Assembly (NCBI RefSeq): GCF_910596095.1
Contig: NC_056544.1
Coordinates: forward strand, 13,997,155 to 14,061,154
Source: Thunnus maccoyii
Taxonomy: Eukaryota > Chordata > Actinopteri > Scombriformes > Scombridae
Direction of reading: 5' to 3'
Length of the DNA: 64,000 nucleotides
The notes beneath the pieces are model-generated. The model worked only from the letters and a program-made list of their open reading frames with translations. It had not been told where the DNA came from and made no database searches. The translations under genes and the position numbers were made by a program. Positions within the stretch are counted from its first letter, which is position 1. Every line of letters begins with the position of its first letter. Shown here one piece after another: positions 1 to 11,189 of this stretch.

Positions 1-291
1 AGGTAGTGTGCTAATATAGGCTTTAACAGCTTTAACAGCCCTCTGGCGTTATCTGAACCCTGTGACTCGCAGTAGCACACAAAGATGTAATGTCTTTGGT
101 TTCACTGCACGTTCCAGATGTTAAGATCTCTATCAGTTCAGCTCCCTGTAATGAGACAGAGAGGCCTCGCACACACAAACATACATTCACAGACACCATA
201 CACAAATGCAGATGACCATATAGGTCCACTTATTCTGTTGGGTTAGCAGATAAATAAACACCACACGCTCTTGTCTCTGTTCTTATTTCAG

Positions 292-3200
292 GTGTGGTTC
301 AGCAACAGAAGAGCCCGGTGGAGGAAGCAAGCAGGAGCCAATCAACTGATGGCTTTTAACCACCTCATCCCCGGCGGTTTCCCCCCATCAGCTATGTCAG
401 GCCTGCAGCCCTATCAGCTGTCAGACAGCCCCTACCCTCCTACTTCCATAGCTCAAGGTGGGCTCAACTTTTTGGCTTTTTTAAAAAAAAAATTTGACTA
501 CTCTGATTCTGAATCAGCAGCAAAATGACTATTGATGTAAGAAAATGGGATTTTAAATCACATGTTTTATTCCCAACAGCATCGGAGCAGCCCAGTACAG
601 TCCACCGACCGCAGCCTCTGCCCCCCACCTCCGTGCACCAGAGTGGGCTCAGCTCGTCGGCAGGCTCCCAGGATGGAGGCTCTGCGTACTGCCTGTCTTC
701 CGGACGTCACGGCTTCTCAGGATACTCGGACAGCTTTGTGGCCCCGACAGGACACGCCAACTCTGTCAACCCCGCCATCAGCAACAGCCTCTCACCACAG
801 GTTTGTCCATACATCTGTTATTGAAATACACAGCTGAAAATCCATGTAGAGACAGTATATTTGCAAACATGTACATATATGCACATACATTCTGCCTCAA
901 ACAAACACACACACCTATCCACACACATATATTATCATATTAGATGACTGGACGCTAGTAGTTCTTCATGCGGTTTATGAAATGCACCTTGAGGAAGGCT
1001 AATGATACACAAAAACGCACACACACACCTCCGTGTGTGACCTAGGAGATGTCATTGTGGCGACATTAATGAAAACCTTGTTAGGCTAAAAAACACGGTA
1101 GCTTTTCATTTTTGTTTATTCTGATGGGTTGTTTGATGAATTTAAAATGTGGCAAACGTCAGTCTTTGGGGAGGGAGAAAGGAGCAGATATGAGGAAGGA
1201 TGTATGGATGTCGGATGATGACACAAATCAAAACTGAAAAGACAATTATGGCCGATTACACAGTCATCAGTGTCCATCAGTGGCTCCCTACCAGCCCAGA
1301 AGATGGACTAACAGGCGGAAAACGAGCTTTTAACCGCCACAAAGGGTGGCCAGCCCACATGCAATGCATGCTGGGTATTAATTCCAATGAGAGAGAATCT
1401 CAGACTCCTGTCAGGCACAGATAAAAAACTGCCTTAGGCAGGTTTACTACTATGTGAATGCCTGAGGATGTATGTATATTGAAAAAAGAAGATCTTTGTT
1501 CTGTGGTTGCCAAGGTGCACGGTCAGAAAGTGGTAGGTGGCACCATTGTGGCTGAGGATATAATTGACTGCTTTGATATCTGAGAACTAGTTATGGACTA
1601 GAATGTGTTGTTTCCTCCTCAAGAACAAGCCACATTTATTCTTAAAACATTAGCTTTTGGGAAGTTAGGTAAAAGTGGAGAAAGACAAGGAAGACTGAAT
1701 ATTATGGTGTGTGTCAAACCTCTCAGGTCAGATTTAAACCCAGAGTGTCACTGGTTGATAGTTTTTGTCTCAGCCAGCCGAGCCAAATAATGATATGAAT
1801 TATACTTTGTTAAAGTATAACTGGTACGCAAACCTGTTATCTGCCGTCCTGTAACAGAGGCTTTGGTGTGAGTTCACACACCCGCGGGGTCACAGAGTGA
1901 GTGACTTTAGCTCCAGTAAAGAGGCCAAAGGTGCTGTGGCCTTGTGGATGGTTTCAGCATTAACCTTAGCAGGCAGCTCGGTCCAGAGTGGACATCTCAT
2001 CTTGCATAGGGACGGCGTGCCTGGAATGTTTTCTCAGTCTGGAATTGCAATCACAGAATGTTCCAGTGTCTTAATTGATTGGAATGAAGTAATCTATCCC
2101 CTCGTAACAAACTGTGTAATTTATGCAAATGACTCACTTTGTTGGCTAATTTGTTTTAATTCATGTATTCATTGCAGCTGTTTGAATGTATATTGCAATA
2201 CAGTTTTCTCCATTTCAGACGAGGATAAAAATTAATTTCCTGATTTTAACTTAATAAGAGAGAGGAAATGAGAATTGATTAAATTCTATGACATTGGCAG
2301 TTAATGAAGACCTTTTTGCTCTTTAGAAAACTTTACAGCATCATTTTTCTTGAAACTACTCAGCTTGGATCATGTTGTGTTAAATCTTCCCTGGAATTAT
2401 CTGATCATCTGAACTCCAAATTTGTCTGTGAAAACTACTCAACACTATCTACTGCTCTGTATCCATCAGGAGATTCAAAGGTTCAGTTAACTCCAGATAT
2501 GGTCACATTAGAGCGCCGTGCAGTATTTGATACGGATAAGGTTTACTTTAGATAGGTGATATTGTTTTCTGAGCGGTTTGCCCTGCGCACAGAGCAGCAG
2601 TCAGGCCAGTGGTTTCCCCCGTGGTGCGAGGTCTCTGGCGTCTCACTGCTGATCTGGTGCATACCAAAGGAATCCTTTCTCACCAAGGAAGCGAGCGGCT
2701 GGGATTTGCACCCCCCTGAGACCTAATCCCCGGAACAACCTCAAAACAGACACACCATTGGGAACTGCTGCCGTTTCAGTTGCAGAGGGAGAGTGCATGA
2801 ACACAGGAAGCACAGACCCTGAGACACAAGCGTGTACACACAGACACAAACCGCACAAACTACTGCACAGGAATATACAGCATGTGTGATGCTGTAAGGA
2901 GATATGACTAAACAGCACTGTGCAACTAGGAGAAAAAATGTTTACATGACGCCACCAGAAAATGTTTAAGTTTATATATTTAATTGTAATAATTTAATCA
3001 ATTAAATTACTATTTTCTGATGTATCTGAATAAATACAACTATTTATAAATATTAAATATTTTTAAAAATCTGTATTTTATAGTGATACAAATACATATG
3101 GACTGCAGTTACCTTTAGTAGTAAAAGAAATACTGGTTTTGTGGTAGGTAGCATCGCTGTGTTTGTCAGATGTGTGGGGTCAGATCACTCTGACAGACCA

Positions 3201-3595
3201 AACTGTAAATTACATACATTAAAGACACCTGAGGTTGCTCAGCATGTGCACATGTGCATGTGTGTGTGTGTGTGTGTGTGTGTGCCAGCTGGCTGTCAGT
3301 CGGGAGAGCCCCTTGTTTTTACATCACTCATCGTTACTCCATCTTCGTCATATTTTATACAGTTTCTATTTTGAGTGTATTTGGTTTTGTGCTTGGCTTC
3401 TCCTCTCTTTTCTCTCACATGGACTGTAACTCTTTCCCTGTAACTCTCGTTCTCTCTTTCACTCCATTTTTTTAGACGTTTTCATGACTTTGCTTCTCAC
3501 GCAAACCTATGTTGCAGCTGTTCACGATGTATCACCGATACCCCTACACCCCCCTGACATCAGAGCAAAAAATGTTTAGTACACATGCGCGCACG

Positions 3596-3658
<63 letters not shown>

Positions 3659-5972
3659 ACTGTTACATACACACTTCTACACGTAGGAGAGGTAGCTCTC
3701 ACACACTCATACACAAACACACCCTAACCCTCGTTCCCACGTACCCTTTGGCCTCTTTACCCTGGCCTCACAGGGACACGGTGATTTTAGGGCATCAAGA
3801 GAAAGTGAGCGAGACTATAAAGAGAATAGAGAGAGAGAGTATAAAAAGAAAGTGCATCGCTCTGAACAGAACATCAGACATACTCTTTTTATTCTCTTTT
3901 GAATTCTGCTTAAAACACATCACATTCTCATAAATGAATTTCAGGCAATTTATGTATTTTCTATTTATTCCATTTGCGACACAATGCTAAATATTACAAG
4001 TGTCATCACAAGGGAAAAAAAACAAACAAAAAATACTCTTTAGACCTCTTCCATATATTTAACAGGATAAGTCGAACAGAAACCACTAGGACTGAACTTT
4101 TTAACCACCATCAGTTCTCCAGTAATTCAAGCAGAGTAAAAAGAAACCACATGTGTGAGGGAAGCCAGTAAGAATATATTTCTGACCATAAACAAGGAGA
4201 GAGCCTACAGATTTCAGCCCACCTGAGTAGAGTAAAAGATTGATGGAATGGTGTAACTTCAGATTTAGGTGAACATTCATTTTGAGCAAATAAATGTTCT
4301 ATTTACTTTGTGATATGTGTACAAATGTGTTCTGATGATGTTCTCATCATGAGCATGGTGCAACTAGAAAATCTTTTATATTCTAATCATTCAGTTTTCC
4401 TCTGTCTCTCCCTGCAGGTGATGGGCCTTTTGAACCCAGGTGGAGTACCACATCAGTCCCAGAGTGACTTTGCCCTGTCACCACTGACCGGAGGCCTGGA
4501 GCCTAACGGTGGCATGGCTGCCAGCTGTCATGGCTCCCAGCGCCTAGAGGCTTTACCAGGCCTGACCAGTATGCCCACCCTGCCTAGCACCCAATCTTAC
4601 TGCCCACCTTCCTACACCTCTCCAGCCTACGCCATGGACCACCATCCATCCTACCAGTATGGACAATACAGTCAGAGCAAGGTACGCATGATGTGTCTCT
4701 GTAACCTCTGCTCTAGCTGTGCTATTTTGCTTATATTTTCTGACTAACAACCCATGCTAATTGCACAGACCCTTCTGATGAGCGAGCTTCTCAAATCACC
4801 CCGCTCTGTGCTGAAATTACATGTATGTTAGAGAGCGTTAGTGGCCAGGTTACCTCAGTTTACATTACCATCATCAGATTATCCACGTGGCCCGATGCAG
4901 AGGCATGTCAGGGTCTTATCCCAACACACACATTTTCGCTCACTGTCCTTTCATGACCCCGTATGATGAGCCTGCCCATCAAACCCTAGTGTAGCTCACC
5001 TAGCCATGTAATGACCTCCGTGTAACGAAGATAGCCGCCCAAATGAAAGGAGCCACTTCCCAAAGCGTGTTTGACAGGAGGGAGGGGGAGTGTGTGGGTC
5101 AGAGCGGTGTGTTGGGGCTGATCCGGGGTACACTACCACATGCTGACTGGCCCATCAGTGGCAACATCTTGATGTCATTAATTTAGCCGGTCCTGGGAGA
5201 GACCCACATGTAGCTTTTGGGGGTTTGGTGAAATGTGTGTGTGTGTATATGTGTATATGTGGGCGCAGGCATGTATGCGTGTGTGTGTGTGCGTATAAAG
5301 GGAGGGTAAGGGGCTCCTTAACAGGGGGCGATTATGGCCTTTGGCAGGCCGGGATTAGAACCATGTGTCCCACTGGAGGTCAGATTTAGAGTTGTTATTG
5401 ATCAGTGGAGCAGAGCCAGAGATCCAGGCTAAGGCTCAGTGTCAGGCTAGTTTTACCAGCCACATTAGGTTCAAAGAACGTCCAGAGAGATTCCCAAAGC
5501 TCTTCACCTGTTTTTCTGAGTTTTATTATTTAACCTAGGACCTCAGTTTCCATTCTCACCTGCTCTCACCTGCTCTTAAACATTTCTTGCTTCTTTTATC
5601 TGCAGTCCTTCCTGTCAAAATCACACCTCTCATTGTGAACGTCCCATTTCACATTGTTTGCTAGCTTAACAGTCAGAGAATTTAAACAGTTATAGCTGAA
5701 TGAAATCCACCATGCAGAAAGGATATCTTTAACCCTCCTTCTGTCTGTCCATGTCCTCCTCAGGTGCCTTTCATTATATGAAGCCCACAACATGGCCCGA
5801 GCAGGAGGCTTCCCCCAGCCAGTCTGACATTCATCGCCAGAGAACACCCCCACCCACTGCCTTTGCCAAGCTTCCAGTGCAGGCCGGAGGACAGCCAGAG
5901 AGAGGAGTTGAGTGGGTGGAGGGGTTGAGGTGTTCTCCCTCAGCAAGGGAACCACTTGAGATGGAGGTGTAA
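292..5972 (+). CDS. pax3: PAX3 transcription factor, 3' part (last four coding exons)
   Basis: Exons: 292-457, 580-800, 4418-4676 (or 4681) and 5764-5972; phases agree throughout. The window opens inside the preceding intron, so the paired domain and most of the homeodomain are missing. The first exon starts at the end of homeodomain helix 3 ([13 protein letters not shown], with Ser at homeodomain position 50 as in PAX proteins). It continues with [16 protein letters not shown], which fits PAX3 better than PAX7 (PAX7 has NQLAAFNHLLPGG). [49 protein letters not shown] and YQYGQYSQS blocks of the PAX3/7 transactivation region follow in order. PAX3 binds DNA in the nucleus and specifies neural crest and muscle progenitors (family knowledge). 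Whether this is the pax3a or pax3b copy cannot be told here. The C-terminal splice is treated separately. Confidence 0.95.
801..4417 (+). other. pax3 intron between the SLSPQ exon and the VMGLL exon
   Basis: This is non-coding DNA with a GT donor at 801 and a cctgcag acceptor ending at 4417. It holds a (TG)n run near 3260-3284 and a long (CA)n microsatellite at about 3597-3656. A low-repeat block at about 2080-2300 contains an octamer ATGCAAAT and several TAATT cores. No open frame here resembles a protein. Confidence 0.75.
4682..5763 (+). other. last pax3 intron
   Basis: This non-coding stretch separates the YQYGQYSQS exon from the AFHY exon. It contains a TG/GTAT-rich run at about 5235-5293. 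I see no gene or transposon in it. It begins at 4677 if the GC donor is used. Confidence 0.65.
5764..5972 (+). CDS. pax3: pax3 terminal coding exon, AFHY-type tail
   Basis: The acceptor is the cag at 5761-5763. In one frame the exon reads [16 protein letters not shown] and stays open for 68 codons to TGA at 5970-5972. This matches the AFHYLKPDIAW tail of long mammalian PAX3 isoforms. Reaching this frame needs the previous exon to end at 4676, which makes the donor GC (gcaagg) rather than GT. If the GT donor at 4682 is used instead, the protein ends after SK plus VPFII. Conservation of AFHY-KP-W suggests the GC-AG form is a real product. Both could be used. Confidence 0.7.
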
Positions 5973-7175
5973 CGATGGCGATGGAGGGGGTTGACTGGAA
6001 TAATTAGGACCAAAGGCGCAGCCTCTCCTGTTACCTGGCACTCGCTTTGCTTGTGCGTCATGTCACGCTCCAAGGACCGAGCACGGTTGTCCATGCTTGA
6101 AGAGGAAAAGAAAAGGGGTGGGAGGGGAAAGTAAATACATTCAAGATTCTGTATTTGATTTTTGTAATAAGTGGCAGAGATGCAAGTTGAGGCGGACTTT
6201 GTGAGCAGACCCCTGTGCTTTTGGGGCCAACTTGATAGACGAGAGGTGGATTCTTATGGTTGATGGTTATCAAAAGGCCGGATGGTGATAACTTGTTGCA
6301 CTCAGCCGCAAGGATCTCTTCATCACAATGTCTTAGGAAAATGATATTACTGTACATTGATGTGATTCTTGTGTAAGACATCGGCGATGAAAATGTGACT
6401 ACACCGGGAAAAGCAGCAGAAAGGCATGAATCGAGGCCGAGTGGAGTCATAGCTAAACTGCAACCCAAAGAAAGTGCAATACATTCATACCTCATGTGAT
6501 GTAAATTTAACACGGATCAAATATCCCTGATTATATCCTCAAAAACACACTCTCTCTTTTTTAATGTCATTCATTTTGGGTTGTGTGCATTGATCAATCA
6601 GGGGAAATCATCAAGCGATGAAAAACAGCAAATGTAGTCATAATGTCATTAAGCCAAAAAAAAAAAAAATTCTCTGCCAGTGAATACATTATTCAGTTTG
6701 ACAGTTAATTTTGCTTTTTGTTTTTTTTTTTTGCATGTGTTAAATTAGTTTTTACCAGGAACTTGCAAACACTAGTTCCATTTCTTATTTATTTAGTGTT
6801 GTTCAAGTGTTCTGTCTCTTCTGTATGTCTTGCTTAAGTAAGTCTTACACAATGTTCATTATTCATGTCTTTTTTCTTTTGTATAATTTTCATTTACATT
6901 GGCATAAAATGATTTTGTTGTAAGAAATTTTGTGTACAATACAGCACTATTTACTATTTATAATAAACTATATAAAAATGCAGGAGGTTGTGACTTTGAA
7001 TGGGTGTCACTTATGGGATATTTTGTGGGTTTTTGTAACCTGGTTGGATTTTACATTGTAAAATTAAAAACGTACACATGGTGCCTATTTTATAAGCCAA
7101 TTCTAGTAGTTTTAGACTCAATATATTTGAATGTAAATAATTTTAGGTCAACAAAATTATAAATTAATAAAACCC
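5973..7175 (+). other. pax3: pax3 3' UTR with polyadenylation signals
   Basis: The AT-rich sequence after the stop codon carries AATAAA hexamers at 6962-6967 and 7166-7171 on the coding strand. The second is the likelier end of the long form. Internal reading frames (for example 6058-6513 minus) have no protein resemblance. Confidence 0.5.
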
Positions 7176-7475
7176 TCACCATTTATCCTCTATAATTCTA
7201 TTCCTGGAAGTGTGAAGGAGGCTTTTAAATACCATTTGACAATTCATTTTAGGAAATGAAATTTTATTTCTTTCTAAACATGCCAGCTGTTTTTCACTTT
7301 CTATCTATCAGGATAATGACAATACCTAGTCTCTGTGAGCTGCGTGTCTCATGCACACTCCGCAAGCACTAAATCATAAATATATCCACTTTCATAAACA
7401 CTCCTTTTGGACAAATTCCTGCTCCCTAGGGGCTCCTTCACACCCCTTAATGACTAAAGCAGAGCTGCTGTAAAT

Positions 7476-7483
7476 TATATAAG
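7476..7483 (+). promoter_or_regulatory. possible TATA box upstream of the KCNE gene
   Basis: TATATAAG is followed about 150 bp later by a possible donor (agcg then gtgagt near 7625). This could mark a promoter and 5' leader exon for the KCNE gene about 0.9 kb downstream. It rests on motif and spacing only. Confidence 0.25.
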
Positions 7484-7499
7484 CACAGCGGCCCACAGG

Positions 7500-8549
7500 C
7501 ACACTGGGACATCAGTCACTGACATGGCTGTACAGGGTTCAGAGGCTTTTGGCTCTCATTGCCAAACAGAAAGGAACTGTTCGCCCAGTTGGCAGACTCT
7601 TCAAAAGGTTACAGATATCAGCGGTGAGTTTTTATCACTCCCTCCTTTTTTTCCCTTCCCTTCTGGAGGGTTGAGGGTATGCAGCTGCTCATGCCAGTCA
7701 TGGTATATGTCTAAAGTGAGTGCATAAATGGGAAAATAATGTTTTTGTAAATATTTTTTCATGTATCTGCATGTGTGTTTTAGTCTGTTTGTTTATGCTG
7801 TTTGTGTATCCAACACGGCCAATGATAAGATCAAGACAAGATCACATTTCAGTATTTTCTTTGTGTTCTGCAAACTTTTTTTTTTATTTTTTTTTTTTAC
7901 AAGTGCTCAACTTGTAAGACACAATGAGTGAAAAAGCTAAAGGGGTTGCTTTGGAGTGGAGTGTCAGTCAAGCAGCAACACACTGGAGACAACTTAACCT
8001 CTGACCCCAACACTCTTTGAAATGAGTAGACTACTTGACCGGAGCTGACAACAATCCAAGAGTCTCTGCAGCTTCCAAGCCTCTAAATTGAAAGTGAAGG
8101 AAAGAGCACAAAGAGGACGGGTTGAAAAAAGAAAAAAAAAGTTTCAGATAGGAAAAGACTTGTAAGGTTCAGAAAATACTTTCAGCCAAAATGTCCTGGG
8201 AGAAATGTAATCATGACTGCTCAGTTTGATAGAAATATTTTCAAAATGACTTACAATTCTGTAAAAATCATACTCTAAAGAAGGTCATGCTTGTGCTTCT
8301 ATGATCCTTTAGTTGTATCCAATAGGAAAGAAAAGGATTGGGCTTTATCTCTGAAATACCGCCTTATCAAGACTCTTCAAGAGTGGGTGGATGACTCACA
8401 GCGTGCCTTTCCTAAAGTGGTGTAGTGCCTGCCTCACACACTTTCCATCTGTAGTCCTTCCTCAGCCCCCTTTGTCATTCTCTACCTTTTTTTTTATTGT
8501 GGTTTATTTTGATTCTCTGCTCTGTGTCTCTTCCACCACTGATTTTGAA
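7500..8549 (+). other. region between pax3 and the KCNE coding exon
   Basis: Apart from the candidate leader exon near 7500-7625 this is non-coding AT-rich sequence with T and A runs (7875-7900 and 8128-8140). No clear protein or repeat family was recognised. Confidence 0.4.
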
Positions 8550-8933
8550 ATGAAACATATGAACCGGACCCTCCTGCTTTCTCTACTCTCCAGATGCCAG
8601 CAGATTCTTGAGGACAGTGGTGTCAACATCAACGAGCGCCAAATCAACAGGACTGTTTCCAGCACCACAGAGAGCCCTCTGTCCAACACCAGTCTGGTGT
8701 CCACCATCTACAGTTCCAGGGAAGCCTACGACAATGCTTACTTTTACATCCTGTTTGTCATGTTGTTCTACTCGTGCCTTGCCATGACACTTTTCATGTG
8801 CTTCATAAGCGGCGACGAGGAGAAAGAGGACCCCTATGAGGAGTTCATAAGTCCTGGGCAGCCATCAACACAAGAATTCAACACAGGCCACATGGCAGAG
8901 AAGTTTTACTTTGAAGAAGAGAGCAGCCTGTGA
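8550..8933 (+). CDS. KCNE-family (KCNE4-like by position) potassium channel beta subunit
   Basis: A single uninterrupted coding exon, as usual for KCNE genes, predicts 127 residues. Two in-frame ATGs (8550 and 8559) are possible starts. The N-terminal half is extracellular in this family and has Asn glycosylation sequons (NRT twice, NTS once). One transmembrane helix, YFYILFVMLFYSCLAMTLFM, is preceded by DNA as in KCNE proteins. DPYEEFI follows, matching the conserved DPYxxYI segment of KCNE1-3. KCNE subunits modify gating of Kv channels at the plasma membrane. The N-terminus (RTLLLSLLSR-like) and helix recall KCNE5 and KCNE3, while the position near pax3 recalls KCNE4, so I leave the symbol open. 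Oddity: the basic SKRR-type patch after the helix is replaced by SGDEEKE. Confidence 0.85.
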   Translation: MKHMNRTLLLSLLSRCQQILEDSGVNINERQINRTVSSTTESPLSNTSLVSTIYSSREAYDNAYFYILFVMLFYSCLAMTLFMCFISGDEEKEDPYEEFISPGQPSTQEFNTGHMAEKFYFEEESSL

Positions 8934-9372
8934 GCCACAAGCTTTCTAAAGAGAGGGAGGGAGGGAATTAACGCATGGGGGATGTTTTGACAGTCACCAA
9001 GCCAGAAAAACGTCAGTGCGGACTACTCAGGCAAGACCTGCTAGTGATTTTGCAAAACCTGTAGTAAGTTCATTTTCCCCCTCCCCCCCCCTTCCATCTG
9101 ACAATCAGAAAACTCACGCAAGCAGGCCGCCAGGCAGGCAGGCCGGCAGGCAGGCAGGCAGGCAAGCAGGCAAGCAGGCAAGCAGGAGACGGCTGCCTCT
9201 GATGATCTGAGAGAAGGGTGGAAACATGGAGAAGTGTGGGTCAATGGCAGGCCGGAATCTCCTCCTGTGAGGCCCAATCAGGATCAATAACACCGGGGCC
9301 TTCGACATGCACACACCACAGGGAACCAGGGATACCTCAACAGACTGATGGTGTGGACAACATGGACACTGT

Positions 9373-9424
<52 letters not shown>

Positions 9425-9470
9425 GATGGAGAGTATTGACCTGCCATTGCATTTTCCATTCAGTTTGAAC
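8934..9470. repeat. simple repeats downstream of the KCNE gene
   Basis: There is a C-rich run near 9079-9090, a (CAGG/CAAG)n run at about 9128-9187 and a (GT)n microsatellite at about 9377-9421. The reading frames here are only translations of these repeats. Confidence 0.85.
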
Positions 9471-10510
9471 AAATTAGATTACTAAAATCCTGAAAAGAAT
9501 CAGCATTTTACTTGATTCATGATCAAATCATTTACAAGCTTTTATATTAGACTTGAATATTTTGGATAAATGAATAAACTGATTGTGAGAATGTGAATAT
9601 AGGGTTTCATTGGTGTAGTTTCACTCTAAGATGGACAGTATTTTGATTGGATTGGACAATGTTTGATTGCTTATACCAATATTCTGAGCAATATTTTTTA
9701 ACAGAATAGACAAGAGATAAAATCCACATGCACATAAACATTGTTTCTGCATGAAATAAACTGACACCCCACTCTCAAATTGGCTCTAATTAGAACAAAA
9801 AACTACATGCAGCAGCCAAAGCTGTGGACTGAGCGACATTCCTTTGCCATTACATTTGTAACTGATCTTTGGAGGACTGGACGCGCAGCTACAGGGTCCG
9901 CTTCAACCTCTGGGTGACCCCATATGATCTAAGTTTACAAAGCTGTGGCGAAACGTGAACCCGGGACTCGGCCTGTAGAATTAACTTCAATTGCGCAGCG
10001 GGATCGTGGAGAGGAGCTTAAAGAGAACACACGCTTCTGATTTGCACCACACATCGTGGCAGAAGGGGAGGACGCTTCAGATTAGCGGACACCGGCAGCT
10101 GAGCAGGTACAGTATGATTCAGACGCACAAAAAAAAAGGAAAGGCACAAATTTATATATTTGCTATTAAGGGTCTCTGCGCAATTAAATCTGCGGGGTCA
10201 AAGGTGTGCAGAGACTGACAATGCTTGTCTAATTTGAACTATCCGCTCCTAGAGGTTATGCCGGCCCCTGAGGCCATGTGGACCTGTTTCCTCTTCTCCC
10301 CTCATAATTAAATTTCTGTCTCATCCTCCTGCCTTGAAGTTGTGGGGTCACCACGTGTAGACCATACCGAGCCTTGATGTTTTGGGCGAGCCTTCCCTAA
10401 TAGGTCTATTTAACTCTCACCAGATAGTACAGACTGAATAATGCGCTTTTAAGTCATTATGTTGCTTATAACAGAGACTTTTTTTTTTCGTTGTACAGTC
10501 GCTGACATGA
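9471..10510. other. non-coding intergenic stretch
   Basis: No gene or recognisable repeat was seen. A more GC-balanced block at about 9830-10120 has no convincing open frame. Confidence 0.4.
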
Positions 10511-10514
10511 GAGT

Positions 10515-11162
10515 TGTGTAGTGCGTTCTCACAGCTGTATCCATTGTGCTGTAGATCCATTAATTAGATACGGCATCGCAGCTTGGTTTGGTAACCTCTG
10601 TGTGCAATTGAAGTCCAAACTAGTCCGACTCACGCAGACTGCATGGAAGATAATAGGTGTAAGACAGCATCCATCCCTGCAGGCTGTTCTGAGGCACGCC
10701 AACAAGATAATAACTGACCTAGCCCATGTGTTAAACACTGAGTACCAGCTACTGCCATCAGGGAAGAGGTTTATGAATAGATTAAAAAAACTCTTTTATC
10801 CCTACTTCAATAAAAAAAAATAAAAAATGAAATGGTAACAAATGAAATAAAGATGAAACTGATATAAAAACCAACAGAGCTTTATTGTTACTTATCTGTT
10901 GATGATTGACTATTTTCCAGTTTTTGCACCTTTCTGTACTTTTTTTTCTGTACTATAGGTTTTTATCTATCTAACATCAGTGCATGTTTTTTCTGTCTTT
11001 TTAACTGTATGTTTTATTATTATGTTCTTAGATGTGTTTCTTGTTCCCTGTAGCTGTCTTACTCTGTCTTTTATGTATGTGGAATGGTTTTTATGGATGC
11101 AGCATGGGTGGAAGTCTGATCCAAATTTCCTACAATGTGAGACAATAAAGTGAATCTTGACA
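10515..11162 (+). mobile_element. L2/CR1-type LINE, 5'-truncated 3' end
   Basis: The frame at 10521-10823 reads DPLIRYGIAAWFGNL, LVRLTQTAWKIIGVRQHPSL and NTEYQLLPSGKRF. This is the typical C-terminal end of fish LINE reverse transcriptases. It is followed by about 300 bp of AT-rich tail ending at gacaataaagtgaatcttga, the usual L2-type 3' end. Only the 3' end is present, so it is a dead copy. Confidence 0.8.
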
Positions 11163-11189
11163 GAAATTTAAAGGCTGTTTCTTAGGTGG

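Noticed and set aside
6058..6513. 151-codon minus frame in the pax3 3' UTR
   Set aside because: There is no homology or promoter signal, and it lies antisense within the pax3 untranslated region.
9016..9452. Several overlapping frames on both strands
   Set aside because: They are translations of CAGG, CT and GT microsatellites.
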